A stretch of DNA of 64,000 nucleotides from Vitreimonas flagellata (GTDB lineage: Bacteria; Pseudomonadota; Alphaproteobacteria; Caulobacterales; Aquidulcibacteraceae): assembly GCF_004634425.1 (NCBI RefSeq), contig NZ_SBJL01000003.1, forward strand, positions 124,001-188,000, written 5' to 3'. A program made the position numbers and the translations under genes. Below, piece after piece: positions 18,974 to 27,035 of the stretch (position 1 is its first letter; every line of letters begins with the position of its first letter). The notes under the pieces were generated by a model. It worked only from the letters and a program-made list of their open reading frames with translations. It searched no databases and was not told where the DNA came from.

Positions 18974-19001
18974 AAAGGGCGCGGAGCGATCCGCGCCCTT
19001 T
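18974..19001. terminator. Bidirectional terminator between small peptide gene and rlmJ
   Basis: A 12-bp perfect stem, AAAGGGCGCGGA (18974-18985) and TCCGCGCCCTTT (18990-19001), has a GCGA loop. The A/T ends work on both strands; it abuts the rlmJ stop. Confidence 0.85.
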
Positions 19002-19827
19002 AACTTGTGACGAGGCGCCAACCGCTTTTGCCCTTGGTCAGCGCATCGGCCAGGAAGGGCAGAGCTTCGCGCAGGGCTTCTTCCAAACCGTAGGGCGGGT
19101 TGATCAAGAAGATGCTGGAGCCGACGAGCTTGCCCTCGGGCGTCACGGCCGAGGTCCAAAGATCGGCGCGGAGCGTTTCACGGGCGCCGTGCGTATGGAT
19201 TTCCGCGTCGGCTGCATTGAGCGCGCTTTCGCTCTTCATCGGCCGCCACCAGAGATACGAGCCGTGACCGAAGCGTTTCAGCGCGCGTGTAATCGTTTGC
19301 GCCGAGGTGGCGAGCTCATCCGGCTGCTCATAGGGCGGATCAATTACAACCAGGCCGCGCTTCTGCGTCGGCGGCAGCAGCGCGCCCAGCGCTTCATAAC
19401 CATCGCGCGCATGCAGCCGCACGTTCGCTACGCGCGGCAGGGAGCGGCGCAGCGCCGCGTATTCCTCGGGATGGAGTTCGCACGCCGCCAATGCATCGTC
19501 CGGCCGCAGCGCGGTGGTGATGAGCGCCGGCGAGCCTGGATAGATGCGCAGCGCGCCGTCCGCGTTGAAGCTGCGGATCGCATCGAGATAGCGCGCGATC
19601 AGCGGCGGCGGATCGGGCCAATCCCAGAGCCGACCGACGCCATCGCGCCATTCCGGGCTGCGCTCGGCTTCTTCCGCCGCGAGATCGTAGAGGCCGCGTC
19701 CAGCGTGCGTGTCCAACACCGCAAACGGCGTCGGCTTGCGCTTCAGCGCATCGAGGCAGAAGAGCAGGGCGGCGTGCTTAAGGACGTCAGCGTGGTTGCC
19801 GACGTGGAAGGCATGGCGATAATTCAC
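19000..19827 (-). CDS. rlmJ: 23S rRNA (adenine-2030-N6)-methyltransferase RlmJ
   Basis: A 275-residue protein starting at GTG with the family N-terminus NYRHAFHVGNHADVLKHA. The SAM-binding region is LDTHAGRGLYDL, and the catalytic N6-adenine motif is DPPY in LVVIDPPYEQ. It methylates A2030 of 23S rRNA. The start is fixed by family N-terminus conservation rather than by a strong ribosome-binding site. It diverges from the VOC gene at 19855 with 27 bases between starts, so their promoters must overlap each other's coding sequence. Confidence 0.95.
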   Translation of the reverse strand: MNYRHAFHVGNHADVLKHAALLFCLDALKRKPTPFAVLDTHAGRGLYDLAAEEAERSPEWRDGVGRLWDWPDPPPLIARYLDAIRSFNADGALRIYPGSPALITTALRPDDALAACELHPEEYAALRRSLPRVANVRLHARDGYEALGALLPPTQKRGLVVIDPPYEQPDELATSAQTITRALKRFGHGSYLWWRPMKSESALNAADAEIHTHGARETLRADLWTSAVTPEGKLVGSSIFLINPPYGLEEALREALPFLADALTKGKSGWRLVTS

Positions 19828-19854
19828 CGCATCGACTTAGCCGGAGGCGAGGCA

Positions 19855-20238
19855 ATGGCAAAGGTGTTGGGTGTCGGCGGCGTGTTCTTCAAATCGCGTG
19901 ACGGTGATGCGGTGCGCGAATGGTACGGCCGCGTGCTCGGCATGGAATTCTCGGATTGGGGCGGGGCGCTCTTCCTGCCGCAAACCGCCGCCGCGCATCC
20001 AGGTGCTGCCACCGTGTTTAGTTCGTTCAAGCACGACAACGATTATTTCGCGCCCTCGGACAAGGAATTCATGTTCAATCTGATGGTCGATGACCTCGAC
20101 GCGGTGCTCGCGCGCGCCAAGGCCGAAGGCGTCGAGCCGGTGAAGCTGTTCCCGAACGAGGCCAACGGCAAGTTCGCGCACATCATGGATTTGGAAGGCC
20201 GCAAGATTGAGTTGTGGCAACCGAAACCTATGTCATGA
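19855..20238 (+). CDS. VOC family protein
   Basis: A 127-residue protein from the ATG at 19855, with CGGAGGCGAGG upstream. FFKSRDGDAVREWYGRVLGMEF and the terminal MDLEGRKIELWQP are glyoxalase-fold landmarks, the latter carrying the usual Glu metal-ligand position. The substrate is unknown. Its stop overlaps the next start (ATGA), forming a two-gene operon with a GNAT protein. Confidence 0.85.
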   Translation: MAKVLGVGGVFFKSRDGDAVREWYGRVLGMEFSDWGGALFLPQTAAAHPGAATVFSSFKHDNDYFAPSDKEFMFNLMVDDLDAVLARAKAEGVEPVKLFPNEANGKFAHIMDLEGRKIELWQPKPMS

Positions 20239-20513
20239 GCATGAGCCAAGTTCGCGACAATGCCGACCACCACCGCTACGAACTCGACGCGCCCGAGGGC
20301 AATTCGTTCGCGGATTACCGCGACGCGCAAGGGACCCGCCAAATTCTCCACGTCGAAACCGCGCCCGAAGCGCAGGGGCGTGGCTACGCGGCGAAGCTGA
20401 TGGACGGCATCGTCGAAGACGCCCGCGCCAACGGCCGCAAGATCACACCGTTCTGCTCGTATGCGCGCGCATACTTTGCGCGGAATAAGAGCGCGGGCGA
20501 CGTGCTGGGATAA
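20235..20513 (+). CDS. Small GNAT-family N-acetyltransferase (Acetyltransf_CG type)
   Basis: A 92-residue protein of the short YjdJ-like GNAT group. RYELDAPEGNSFADYRDAQG leads to the CoA-binding HVETAPEAQGRGYAAKLMDG, with the Q/R-x2-G-x-G/A loop, and ITPFCSYARAYFARN near the end. The ATG overlaps the VOC stop by four bases. The substrate is unknown. The terminator at 20519 follows directly. Confidence 0.87.
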   Translation: MSMSQVRDNADHHRYELDAPEGNSFADYRDAQGTRQILHVETAPEAQGRGYAAKLMDGIVEDARANGRKITPFCSYARAYFARNKSAGDVLG

Positions 20514-20518
20514 GTGAA

Positions 20519-20543
20519 GAGGGCCGGCGTGAAGCCGGCCCTC
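20519..20543. terminator. Hairpin between convergent GNAT and peroxiredoxin genes
   Basis: A 10-bp perfect stem, GAGGGCCGGC (20519-20528) and GCCGGCCCTC (20534-20543), has a GTGAA loop. T-rich tails are weak (GAATTTA), but placement between convergent stops supports termination. Confidence 0.65.
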
Positions 20544-20547
20544 GAAT

Positions 20548-21207
20548 TTACTTCGGTTGCGGCACGACGCGCAGATACGGCTTCACCGTCGTCCAGCCAT
20601 TCGGAAAGCGCGTCTTGGCTTCGTCGTCCGATACGGCCGGCACGATGATGACGTCTTCGCCGTTCTTCCAATTCACCGGCGTCGCCACTTTGTGGTTGGC
20701 CGTGAGTTGGATCGATTCAACGAGACGCAGCACTTCATCGAAATTGCGGCCCGACGACATCGGATAGATCAGCATCGCCTTGATCAGCTTGTCCGGGCCG
20801 ATGATGAACACCGTGCGCACCGTCGCGTTCGTCGCCGCAGTGCGGCCTTCGGAGGTGCCGCCCGTATCCGCCGGCAGCATGTCATAGAGCTTCGCGACGT
20901 TGAGATCGCTGTCGCCAATCATCGGGTATTGCACGTCGCCGCCGGTGACTTCTTTGATGTCGCCGCGCCAACGCTCGTGGTTCTCGACCGGATCAACGGA
21001 GAGGCCGATGATCTTCACGTTACGCTTTTCAAACTCCGGCGCGAGCTTGGCCAGATAGCCGAGCTCTGTCGTGCAGACCGGTGTGAAATCTTTCGGGTGC
21101 GAGAAGAGAATGCCGTAGCTGTCGCCCAGCCATTCGTGGAATTTGATCCGGCCCTTAGTGGTTTCCGCTTCGAAATCCGGGGCTTTGTCGCCGATACGCA
21201 GCGCCAT
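20548..21207 (-). CDS. 1-Cys-type peroxiredoxin (Prx6 family)
   Basis: A 219-residue cytosolic protein. The ATG at 21207 has AGGAGACCC upstream; in-frame starts further 5' would add a stretch unlike the family. The peroxidatic Cys is C45 in FTPVCTTE, preceded by HPKDF. The long C-terminal extension (VATPVNWKNGEDVIIVPAVSDDEA...PNGWTTVKPYLR) marks the Prx6 subgroup. It reduces peroxides and possibly peroxynitrite. It is monocistronic, facing the GNAT gene. Confidence 0.95.
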   Translation of the reverse strand: MALRIGDKAPDFEAETTKGRIKFHEWLGDSYGILFSHPKDFTPVCTTELGYLAKLAPEFEKRNVKIIGLSVDPVENHERWRGDIKEVTGGDVQYPMIGDSDLNVAKLYDMLPADTGGTSEGRTAATNATVRTVFIIGPDKLIKAMLIYPMSSGRNFDEVLRLVESIQLTANHKVATPVNWKNGEDVIIVPAVSDDEAKTRFPNGWTTVKPYLRVVPQPK

Positions 21208-21356
21208 GTTGGGTCTCCTAAATGTTTGCTTGGCCGCGAGATAGCACTTGAGCTGCGGCCCCGCCACAGAAGATGGGCTTCTCGCGGGCGCGAACAATAT
21301 AGCCGCGCTTAACGAAAGCTGCGGCATAAACTAAAGCGAGTGCGGCGGAGGGCGTT

Positions 21357-22208
21357 TTGAAGGCTTTGTTTGCATGGTTTGGCGCGCATCCGTTGCGCCC
21401 GGCTTTGGTCTCGATCGTCGCCATTCTGGTGTTGGGCTCGGCCGCCGCGATCAGCGGCCCGGCGCGCGCCGACCGCAATTGGTATCCGTATCTTGGCCGT
21501 GATGTGAGCATCGAGCTGAACCAAGGCGCGTTCTCTGTCTCTCCTGTAAGCGATTGGCGTTATTTGGGCGCGGAGGTCGCCGAGGAACGCTATTTCGATG
21601 CGTCGTTCGACGTGGCGGACTTGCGCAATGTTTGGTTCGTCTTGGAGCCGCAGCCGGGCTCGACGCTCGCGGCGCACACGTTGTTGCTATTCGAATTCAG
21701 CGACGACCGCATCGTCGGCCTCACCATCGAAGCGCGCCGCGAAGTCAACGAGGATTATGATGCGCTGGTCGGCATCTTCAACGCGTTTGAGCTGGCCTAT
21801 GTGTGGGGCACCGCCCGCGACTTCCTGACGCGACGCGCCGTGATGCTCGATCATGAAGTGTTCGTGTATCCGGTTGCGATCAGCGACGAACAGAAGCTTG
21901 TTCTGCTTACGCGTTTGATCGAGCGCACAGACGCGCTCGAACGTACGCCGCGTTATTACAATACGATCTTCTCGAACTGCACGAACGAACTCGCGAAAGC
22001 CGCCGGTTTCGATTGGGCGCCGGCGTTCATTCTCACAGGACGCTCGGACGAATATCTCTACGAGCGCGGCATTCTGCCGGGCGCGAGTTTCGAACAAGCG
22101 CATCGACGTTCGGATATGACCGAATTCATCCAGGCGTTGAACCAAGCGCCGCCAGAAATGTTCGATGCGGCGCTGCTGGCGGAGCTCCGCCGCCGCAATG
22201 GGATGTGA
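21357..22208 (+). CDS. DUF4105 (Lnb N-terminal periplasmic domain-like) protein
   Basis: A 283-residue protein starting at TTG with GCGGAGGGC upstream. One N-terminal membrane helix (about 15-37) anchors a periplasmic domain. NWYPYLGRDVSIEL, TLLLFEFSDDRIVGLTIEARRE and the conserved YYNTIFSNCTNELAK identify DUF4105, in which Cys and His positions are thought to be functional. No enzymatic activity is firmly assigned to the family. It converges on a small membrane gene with stops adjacent. Confidence 0.82.
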   Translation: MKALFAWFGAHPLRPALVSIVAILVLGSAAAISGPARADRNWYPYLGRDVSIELNQGAFSVSPVSDWRYLGAEVAEERYFDASFDVADLRNVWFVLEPQPGSTLAAHTLLLFEFSDDRIVGLTIEARREVNEDYDALVGIFNAFELAYVWGTARDFLTRRAVMLDHEVFVYPVAISDEQKLVLLTRLIERTDALERTPRYYNTIFSNCTNELAKAAGFDWAPAFILTGRSDEYLYERGILPGASFEQAHRRSDMTEFIQALNQAPPEMFDAALLAELRRRNGM

Positions 22209-22301
22209 TCATTTCTCGTGCGTGATGGCGGTAACGAGACCGAGCACGGCGAGAAACGTCGCCATCGCGCCAACCACGAACCAAACGAACCAATGCAGCA
22301 T
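22209..22301 (-). CDS. Small membrane protein (30 aa)
   Basis: On the minus strand the ATG at 22301 follows GGGAGAGACGAGT. The product begins MLHWFVWFVVGAMATFLAVL and ends AITHEK: one hydrophobic helix with a charged tail. The stop is immediately adjacent to the stop of the DUF4105 gene. It lies 65 bases downstream of the pseudouridine synthase on the same strand. Function is unknown. Confidence 0.58.
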   Translation of the reverse strand: MLHWFVWFVVGAMATFLAVLGLVTAITHEK

Positions 22302-22366
22302 ACTCGTCTCTCCCAGACGCGGAGAGGATAGATTCGCGCGCACGCGCCGCTTTGAGGCGGATCAAT

Positions 22367-23125
22367 TCATTTGCTGTCGCGGATTATGGCCGCGCGTTCG
22401 GTCTCTGTCAGCGCGCGCCATTTGCCTTCGGGTAAGTCGCCGATTTTGAGCGGGCCGATACGAATGCGGTAAAGGTCGGTGACGTCGAGATCGACCAATT
22501 CGCACATGCGCCGGATTTGCCGGTTGCGGCCTTCGGTCAAGGTGAAACGCAAGCGTTGCGGCTCGACCTGTTCGATCTTCGCCGGCTTCAATATGCGGCC
22601 ATCGAGCGACAGGCCATGCCGCAGCAATGCAAGCTTGCGATCATTGATCGGTCCGGCGACGCGAACGAGATATTCTTTGTCGAGCTTCGAGTCCGGCCCG
22701 ATCACGGCTTTCGTCAGTACGCCGTCTTCGCTGAGCAGCAAAAGACCGCGTGAATCTTGGTCGAGCCGGCCGAGCGGGGGCAGGCTTGTCGTTTTCGTCG
22801 GCATCACTGGCGCCGCGCCGATCAAGTTTGCCTGTGTCAGCAGACGCGCCGCGGGCGCCTGATCCCGTTCGGGCTGCGACGATACGAAGCCGGTCGGCTT
22901 GTTGATCACCGCGCTGATCTTCGCTGCGGCGTGCGCTGCGCCAACTTCGATCTTTTGCCCCGGCAGAATCTTACGGCCCGGATCGTCGACGCGTTGGCCA
23001 TCGATGCGCACTTGACCCTTCGCGATCAACTCCTCAGCTTCGCGACGCGAGCAGACGCCCTCGCTCGCGAGCCATTTATTGACGCGCTGCGGCTCCGCAC
23101 CGGCATAGGTTTTCGACCAAGTCAC
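22367..23125 (-). CDS. RsuA/RluB/RluF-family pseudouridine synthase
   Basis: A 252-residue enzyme. An N-terminal S4 RNA-binding domain (RVNKWLASEGVCSRREAEELIAKG, about 14-37) precedes the catalytic domain. The catalytic Asp is D122 in GRLDQDSRGLLLLSEDG. GRNRQIRRMCE is the RluF/RluB-type RNA-contact motif. It converts uridine to pseudouridine in rRNA or tRNA; RluF-like specificity seems likeliest but is not proven. It starts at GTG, 9 bases after the TIR/Sel1 gene, so the two are probably co-transcribed. Confidence 0.9.
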   Translation of the reverse strand: MTWSKTYAGAEPQRVNKWLASEGVCSRREAEELIAKGQVRIDGQRVDDPGRKILPGQKIEVGAAHAAAKISAVINKPTGFVSSQPERDQAPAARLLTQANLIGAAPVMPTKTTSLPPLGRLDQDSRGLLLLSEDGVLTKAVIGPDSKLDKEYLVRVAGPINDRKLALLRHGLSLDGRILKPAKIEQVEPQRLRFTLTEGRNRQIRRMCELVDLDVTDLYRIRIGPLKIGDLPEGKWRALTETERAAIIRDSK

Positions 23126-23134
23126 CCAGCCTTG

Positions 23135-24592
23135 TTAGCGGCAGGTTGCACTCGCTTGCAACGCACGCAGGCGCTGCACGGCCAAGGGCTGGATACGCAA
23201 TTCGTCGCGCATGCAGGCCAGGCCCTGGTAAAGCACGATCGCGCGCGCACGCTCCTCAGGCAAACCGCTGCGCAGCATGTCGGCCAGATTGAACATGGAC
23301 GGCGCATGGTTCGCGCGCGCCGCCATCTCATAAAGCGCCTTGGCGCGGCCTTCGTTGCGCTGCACGCCGATGCCGTCGCGATAGAGCGTGGCGAGCATGT
23401 GCTGCGCGTCGGTTTGGCCCTGGGTGACGGCTTGTTCGAGGAAAGGCAAAGCCGCTGTCGGATCGCGCGGGCCAGCGGGGCTGTCGCGCAGCCAACGCGC
23501 GTAGAAGAATTGGCCGCGCGCATCGCCGCGTTCGGCGGCGGCGAGAAAGAGCCGGCCGGCTTCGGCTTGCGCGTCGATCGAAGAACTGCCGGCGAGCACT
23601 TGCGCATAATCGATTTGCGCGTTGGTCCAACCCAAGCGGGAGGCTTCAGCAAGACGTTCACGCGCCGCCGCTTCGCTGATGCCCGCATGCGGCGCTGCGC
23701 GACGCAGCACCCAGGAATAATAGAGTCCAGCCGGTTGGTTTTGCGCAGCGGACGCGTCGCAGAATTCTCGCGCCGCCGTCGGGCTCGGCAGGAAGCCTTC
23801 GGCGCCGGCGAGGTGGCCCAGGCAAGCGAGCGCTTGCGCAATCGGCTCGCCGCGCTCGGCGCCAGATTTGATCTCGCGCGCACTCGCCGCATCAATCCGC
23901 GCCGCCGTATCGCGCCATGCTTCGGCTTGCAGGCGCGAAACGGCAAAGCGCGCCCCTTCCGCCGGCGGTGCGTTCGCCGCAGCGATCTGCGCACGTGGCG
24001 CGGGCGCTGATGTTGGTGCGGCGTCGGCCATTGCGGTGAGGAAGGCGAAATCGCCGTTGCGGAACGCGTTGATCAAACGCCCGGCGCCGAAGCCGACGAC
24101 GAACAGAACAGCGAGCGCGATACCGAGCGTTGCGAGGCCGCCGCTCTTCTTCTCTGGCGTAGTGCGCAGCAACGCCGCGCGCGCCGCCGCCAGCGCTGCC
24201 GGCATGGCGGCCGGATCGGCTTTGGTCGGCGAGAGCTTGTCGAGTTCGACGATCAGCGCGCCGAACCGCTCTTTGAAAATGGTGCGATCGCCGCGCGCGA
24301 GATCAATGCGCGGCGCTGCGCGGAAGAGGGCGGGTGTCGCGTCCTTCTTCAGTTCCGCGTTGACCAGCTTCTTGCGGTCGAGCGCCATCGTCACTGCGGC
24401 GGTCAGCCAAGTCGGCGCTGGCTCCGCGGACCAGAGCGTCAAAACGCACTTGGCCGCTTCCACCTTGGCGGGGATTTCGGCTTCGGCCGGGGGTGCGGCG
24501 TCGGCCTTGAAGCCGAGAGCGCAGAGCACTTCGGCGAGGCCGCGCGCTCGCGCTTCCTCACCCGGCGCCGCAGCAATCCAAAGCTCCGCCAT
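23135..24592 (-). CDS. TIR-like domain, transmembrane, Sel1-repeat protein
   Basis: A 485-residue protein from the ATG at 24592 (AGGGACAG upstream). Residues about 3-115 resemble a bacterial TIR_2-type fold (ELWIAAAPGEEARARGLAEV, then CVLTLWSAEPAPTWLTAAV). A single membrane helix lies at about 152-174. Residues about 230-470 contain Sel1-like repeats (GWTNAQIDYAQVLAGSS, GDARGQFFYARWLRDS, TDAQHMLATLYRDGIGVQRNEGRAKALYEMAA). The TIR assignment is weaker than the Sel1 one, and I cannot place a catalytic Glu. It may be a membrane-tethered scaffold or sensor. It is followed closely by the pseudouridine synthase. Confidence 0.72.
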   Translation of the reverse strand: MAELWIAAAPGEEARARGLAEVLCALGFKADAAPPAEAEIPAKVEAAKCVLTLWSAEPAPTWLTAAVTMALDRKKLVNAELKKDATPALFRAAPRIDLARGDRTIFKERFGALIVELDKLSPTKADPAAMPAALAAARAALLRTTPEKKSGGLATLGIALAVLFVVGFGAGRLINAFRNGDFAFLTAMADAAPTSAPAPRAQIAAANAPPAEGARFAVSRLQAEAWRDTAARIDAASAREIKSGAERGEPIAQALACLGHLAGAEGFLPSPTAAREFCDASAAQNQPAGLYYSWVLRRAAPHAGISEAAARERLAEASRLGWTNAQIDYAQVLAGSSSIDAQAEAGRLFLAAAERGDARGQFFYARWLRDSPAGPRDPTAALPFLEQAVTQGQTDAQHMLATLYRDGIGVQRNEGRAKALYEMAARANHAPSMFNLADMLRSGLPEERARAIVLYQGLACMRDELRIQPLAVQRLRALQASATCR

Positions 24593-24793
24593 CTGTCCCT
24601 CGCGCGACCATCTCAACCGAAACGAGGGCAGCGCCGTCAAGCGTCGGATTGGAACATTGCAGCGTCTTAAGCTATTGCCCGCGTTGCGGATTGTCGCCGG
24701 TCGCATTTCCCGCACGGGAGGCTGGGAAATTGCTGGCGAGGGTGTCGGCGTCCGGCCACATCGTTCGTCTTTGCAGGTATGAGGCCCTATCCG

Positions 24794-25153
24794 ATGAAAT
24801 ACGCGCTCCTTTGCTACAATGACGAAGCCGCCGTCTTTTCCTGGACCAAGGAAGAGGACGAGGCCGTGATGGCGCGCCTCAATATCGTGCACGAAAAATG
24901 GGAGAAGGCCGGCAAGCTGAAGCCGTCGATCCGGCTGTTGCCGACGAGCGCTGCGACCACGTTGCGCAAGAAGGACAACGAAGTGCTCGACGGCCCCTAC
25001 GCGGAGACCAAGGAGCAATTGCTCGGCTTCTACATCATCGACGTCGACAGCTTGGAAGAGGGTCTTGAGTTCGCGCGCGAACTGACGGCGGCCAATCCAG
25101 GGGGCGCCTACGAGCTGCGGCCGATCATGATCTACAACGAAGGCGCCCGCTAA
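24794..25153 (+). CDS. YCII-related (DGPF) protein, partner of ECF42 sigma factor
   Basis: A 119-residue protein. The ATG at 24794 matches the family N-terminus (MKYALLCYNDE) and has GAGG upstream; an in-frame ATG at 24779 adds five residues. It contains VLDGPYAETKEQLLGFYIIDV, the DGPF-type signature (here DGPY-x-E-TKE). In known systems DGPF genes sit beside ECF42 sigma factors and are among their main targets. It abuts the sigma gene with no gap. Confidence 0.9.
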   Translation: MKYALLCYNDEAAVFSWTKEEDEAVMARLNIVHEKWEKAGKLKPSIRLLPTSAATTLRKKDNEVLDGPYAETKEQLLGFYIIDVDSLEEGLEFARELTAANPGGAYELRPIMIYNEGAR

Positions 25154-26395
25154 GTGGGTGATCTCGCCTGGATCGATGCTGCGCTTGTGTCGGCGCGGCC
25201 CCAGGCGGTCGCGGCGCTGCTGCGTTATTTCCGCGATCTCGATCTGGCCGAGGAAGCGTTTCAGGACGCTTGCCTGCGCGCGCTGAAGAATTGGCCGACC
25301 AACGGCCCGCCACGCGATGCGGCCGCTTGGCTCATTATGGTGGGCCGCAACGCGGCGATCGATGTGACGCGGCGGCGGGCGAAGCAGACGGCGCTTCCCG
25401 ATGAGGGGACGCTTTCCGATCTGAGCGACGTCGAAGAGGCGGTCGTTCAGCGGTTGGATGAAGCCGATTATCGCGACGACGTTTTGCGCTTGCTGTTTAT
25501 CTGCTGCCACCCGGATTTGCCGGCGACGCAGCAAGTTGCATTGGCGTTGCGCATCGTGTCTGGGCTCAGCGTGCAACAGATCGCGCGTGCGTTTCTCGTC
25601 GGCGAAAGCGCGATGGAGCAGCGGATCACACGCGCCAAGGCGAAAGTCGCCGGCGCTGGCGTGCCGTTCGAGGCGCCGGGCGCTGCGGAACGCGCGGAGC
25701 GTTTGGCTTCGGTGATGGCGATGGTCTATCTCGTGTTCAACGAGGGCTATTCCGCTGCTGATCCCGCGAGCGACCGGGCCTCGTTGTGCGATGAAGCGAT
25801 CCGGTTGGGACGTTTGCTTTTGCGTATGTATCCATCGGAGCCTGAACTGATGGGCTTACTTGCTTTGATGCTGTTGCAGCATTCGCGTTTGGCGGCGCGG
25901 TTTGATGCTGAGGGCAATCCGATTTTGTTGGACGATCAGGATCGCACGCTGTGGAAGCGTGCGCCGATCCAGGAAGGCTTGGCGCTGATCGATAAGGCGA
26001 TGCGATCGCGCAAGCCTGGGCCTTATCAAATTCAAGCGGCGATTGCTGGGCTTCATGCCGTCGCCGATACGCCCGCTGAAACGGATTGGGCGGAGATCGA
26101 TGGGCTCTACGCGGCGTTAGAACAACATTCTCCCTCTCCTGTGGTGACGCTCAATCGTGCGGTGGCGGTGTCGAAATTACGTGGGCCCGAAGCAGCGCTG
26201 GCTATGATAGCGCCGCTGGCGGAGCGGTTGGATAAGTATTTTTACTTTCACGGCATGCGCGGCGCGATGCTGAAGGAGTTGGGCCGCACGAAGGAAGCGC
26301 GAGAAGCCTTCAATCAAGCGATTGCGCTGGCGAACACGCCGGCGGAAGCGGCGCATATTCGTCAGCATCTGGATTCGCTCGCGCAGATAAAATGA
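25154..26395 (+). CDS. ECF42-type RNA polymerase sigma factor with C-terminal TPR-like extension
   Basis: A 413-residue protein starting at GTG directly after the YCII stop. Sigma region 2 spans about 10-80 (LAEEAFQDACLRALKNWP, AAWLIMVGRNAAIDVTRRR). Region 4 spans about 125-175 (LRIVSGLSVQQIARAFLVGESAMEQRITRAK). A long alpha-helical C-terminus follows (VFNEGYSAADP, ALIDKAMRSR, LYAALEQHSPSPVVTLNRAVAVSK) instead of an anti-sigma partner. This size and neighbourhood define the ECF42 group, where the extension is thought to control activity. Confidence 0.93.
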   Translation: MGDLAWIDAALVSARPQAVAALLRYFRDLDLAEEAFQDACLRALKNWPTNGPPRDAAAWLIMVGRNAAIDVTRRRAKQTALPDEGTLSDLSDVEEAVVQRLDEADYRDDVLRLLFICCHPDLPATQQVALALRIVSGLSVQQIARAFLVGESAMEQRITRAKAKVAGAGVPFEAPGAAERAERLASVMAMVYLVFNEGYSAADPASDRASLCDEAIRLGRLLLRMYPSEPELMGLLALMLLQHSRLAARFDAEGNPILLDDQDRTLWKRAPIQEGLALIDKAMRSRKPGPYQIQAAIAGLHAVADTPAETDWAEIDGLYAALEQHSPSPVVTLNRAVAVSKLRGPEAALAMIAPLAERLDKYFYFHGMRGAMLKELGRTKEAREAFNQAIALANTPAEAAHIRQHLDSLAQIK

Positions 26396-26455
26396 ACCGC
26401 TCTGTCGGTTCGCTGCGGGCTCGCTCGTCCTAGGTTCAGTCAAATGGAGACGAAC

Positions 26456-26911
26456 ATGACAAACTACGAACTCGCGATTGAACTCGAACTCGATGCGCCA
26501 GCGGAGAAATTGTTTCGCTGCTATGCGGAGCCGAATTTGCTAAAGCAATGGTTCGCACCGCGCCCATGGACAATCAAAAGCGTCGACAATGATTTTCGTC
26601 CCGGCGGCCGCAGTTCGTTTGTGATGGCCTCACCCGAGGGCGAGGAATATCCGAACGCGGGGCTCTATCTGGAGATCGTGCCGAACAAGAAGATCGTCTC
26701 GACCGATGCGGTGACGCCCGATTTCAAACCGGCGGGGCCTTTCATGATTGCGGAAATCACGTTCGAAGATCTCGGCAACGGCAAAACCAAATACCGCGCT
26801 GTTGCGCGGCACTGGACCGAAGAGACGATGAAGCAGCACGAGCAGATGGGCTTCAAGGAAGGCTGGACGCAAACGGCGCGGCAAATGGAAGAGCTGGCGA
26901 AGACGCTTTAA
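26456..26911 (+). CDS. SRPBCC/AHSA1 protein in the ECF42 cassette
   Basis: A 151-residue protein from the ATG at 26456, chosen because GGAGACGAAC precedes it; an ATG at 26444 is in frame. IELELDAPAEKLFRCYAEPNLLKQWFAP and the C-terminal EQMGFKEGWTQTARQMEEL are AHSA1 landmarks. It lies 60 bases after the sigma gene on the same strand and is a likely member of its regulon. The ligand is unknown. Confidence 0.87.
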   Translation: MTNYELAIELELDAPAEKLFRCYAEPNLLKQWFAPRPWTIKSVDNDFRPGGRSSFVMASPEGEEYPNAGLYLEIVPNKKIVSTDAVTPDFKPAGPFMIAEITFEDLGNGKTKYRAVARHWTEETMKQHEQMGFKEGWTQTARQMEELAKTL

Positions 26912-26963
26912 TCTCTGCGCAAGAAAGCCGCGACCTTCTGTCCGTACATTGGGGGCGTCACTG

Positions 26964-26977
26964 TTGATCATAATCAA
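26964..26977. promoter_or_regulatory. FNR/FixK-type binding site upstream of ompW
   Basis: TTGAT-CATA-ATCAA is a perfect match to the FNR/FixK/Anr consensus TTGAT-N4-ATCAA. It is centred about 65 bases before the ompW start, which suits a class II activator position. It implies oxygen-responsive control. Confidence 0.7.
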
Positions 26978-27035
26978 ATCGCGATCGTGACGCCTCCGTC
27001 ATCATGGCTCCGCTGTGAAAGCACAGGGGTAATCC

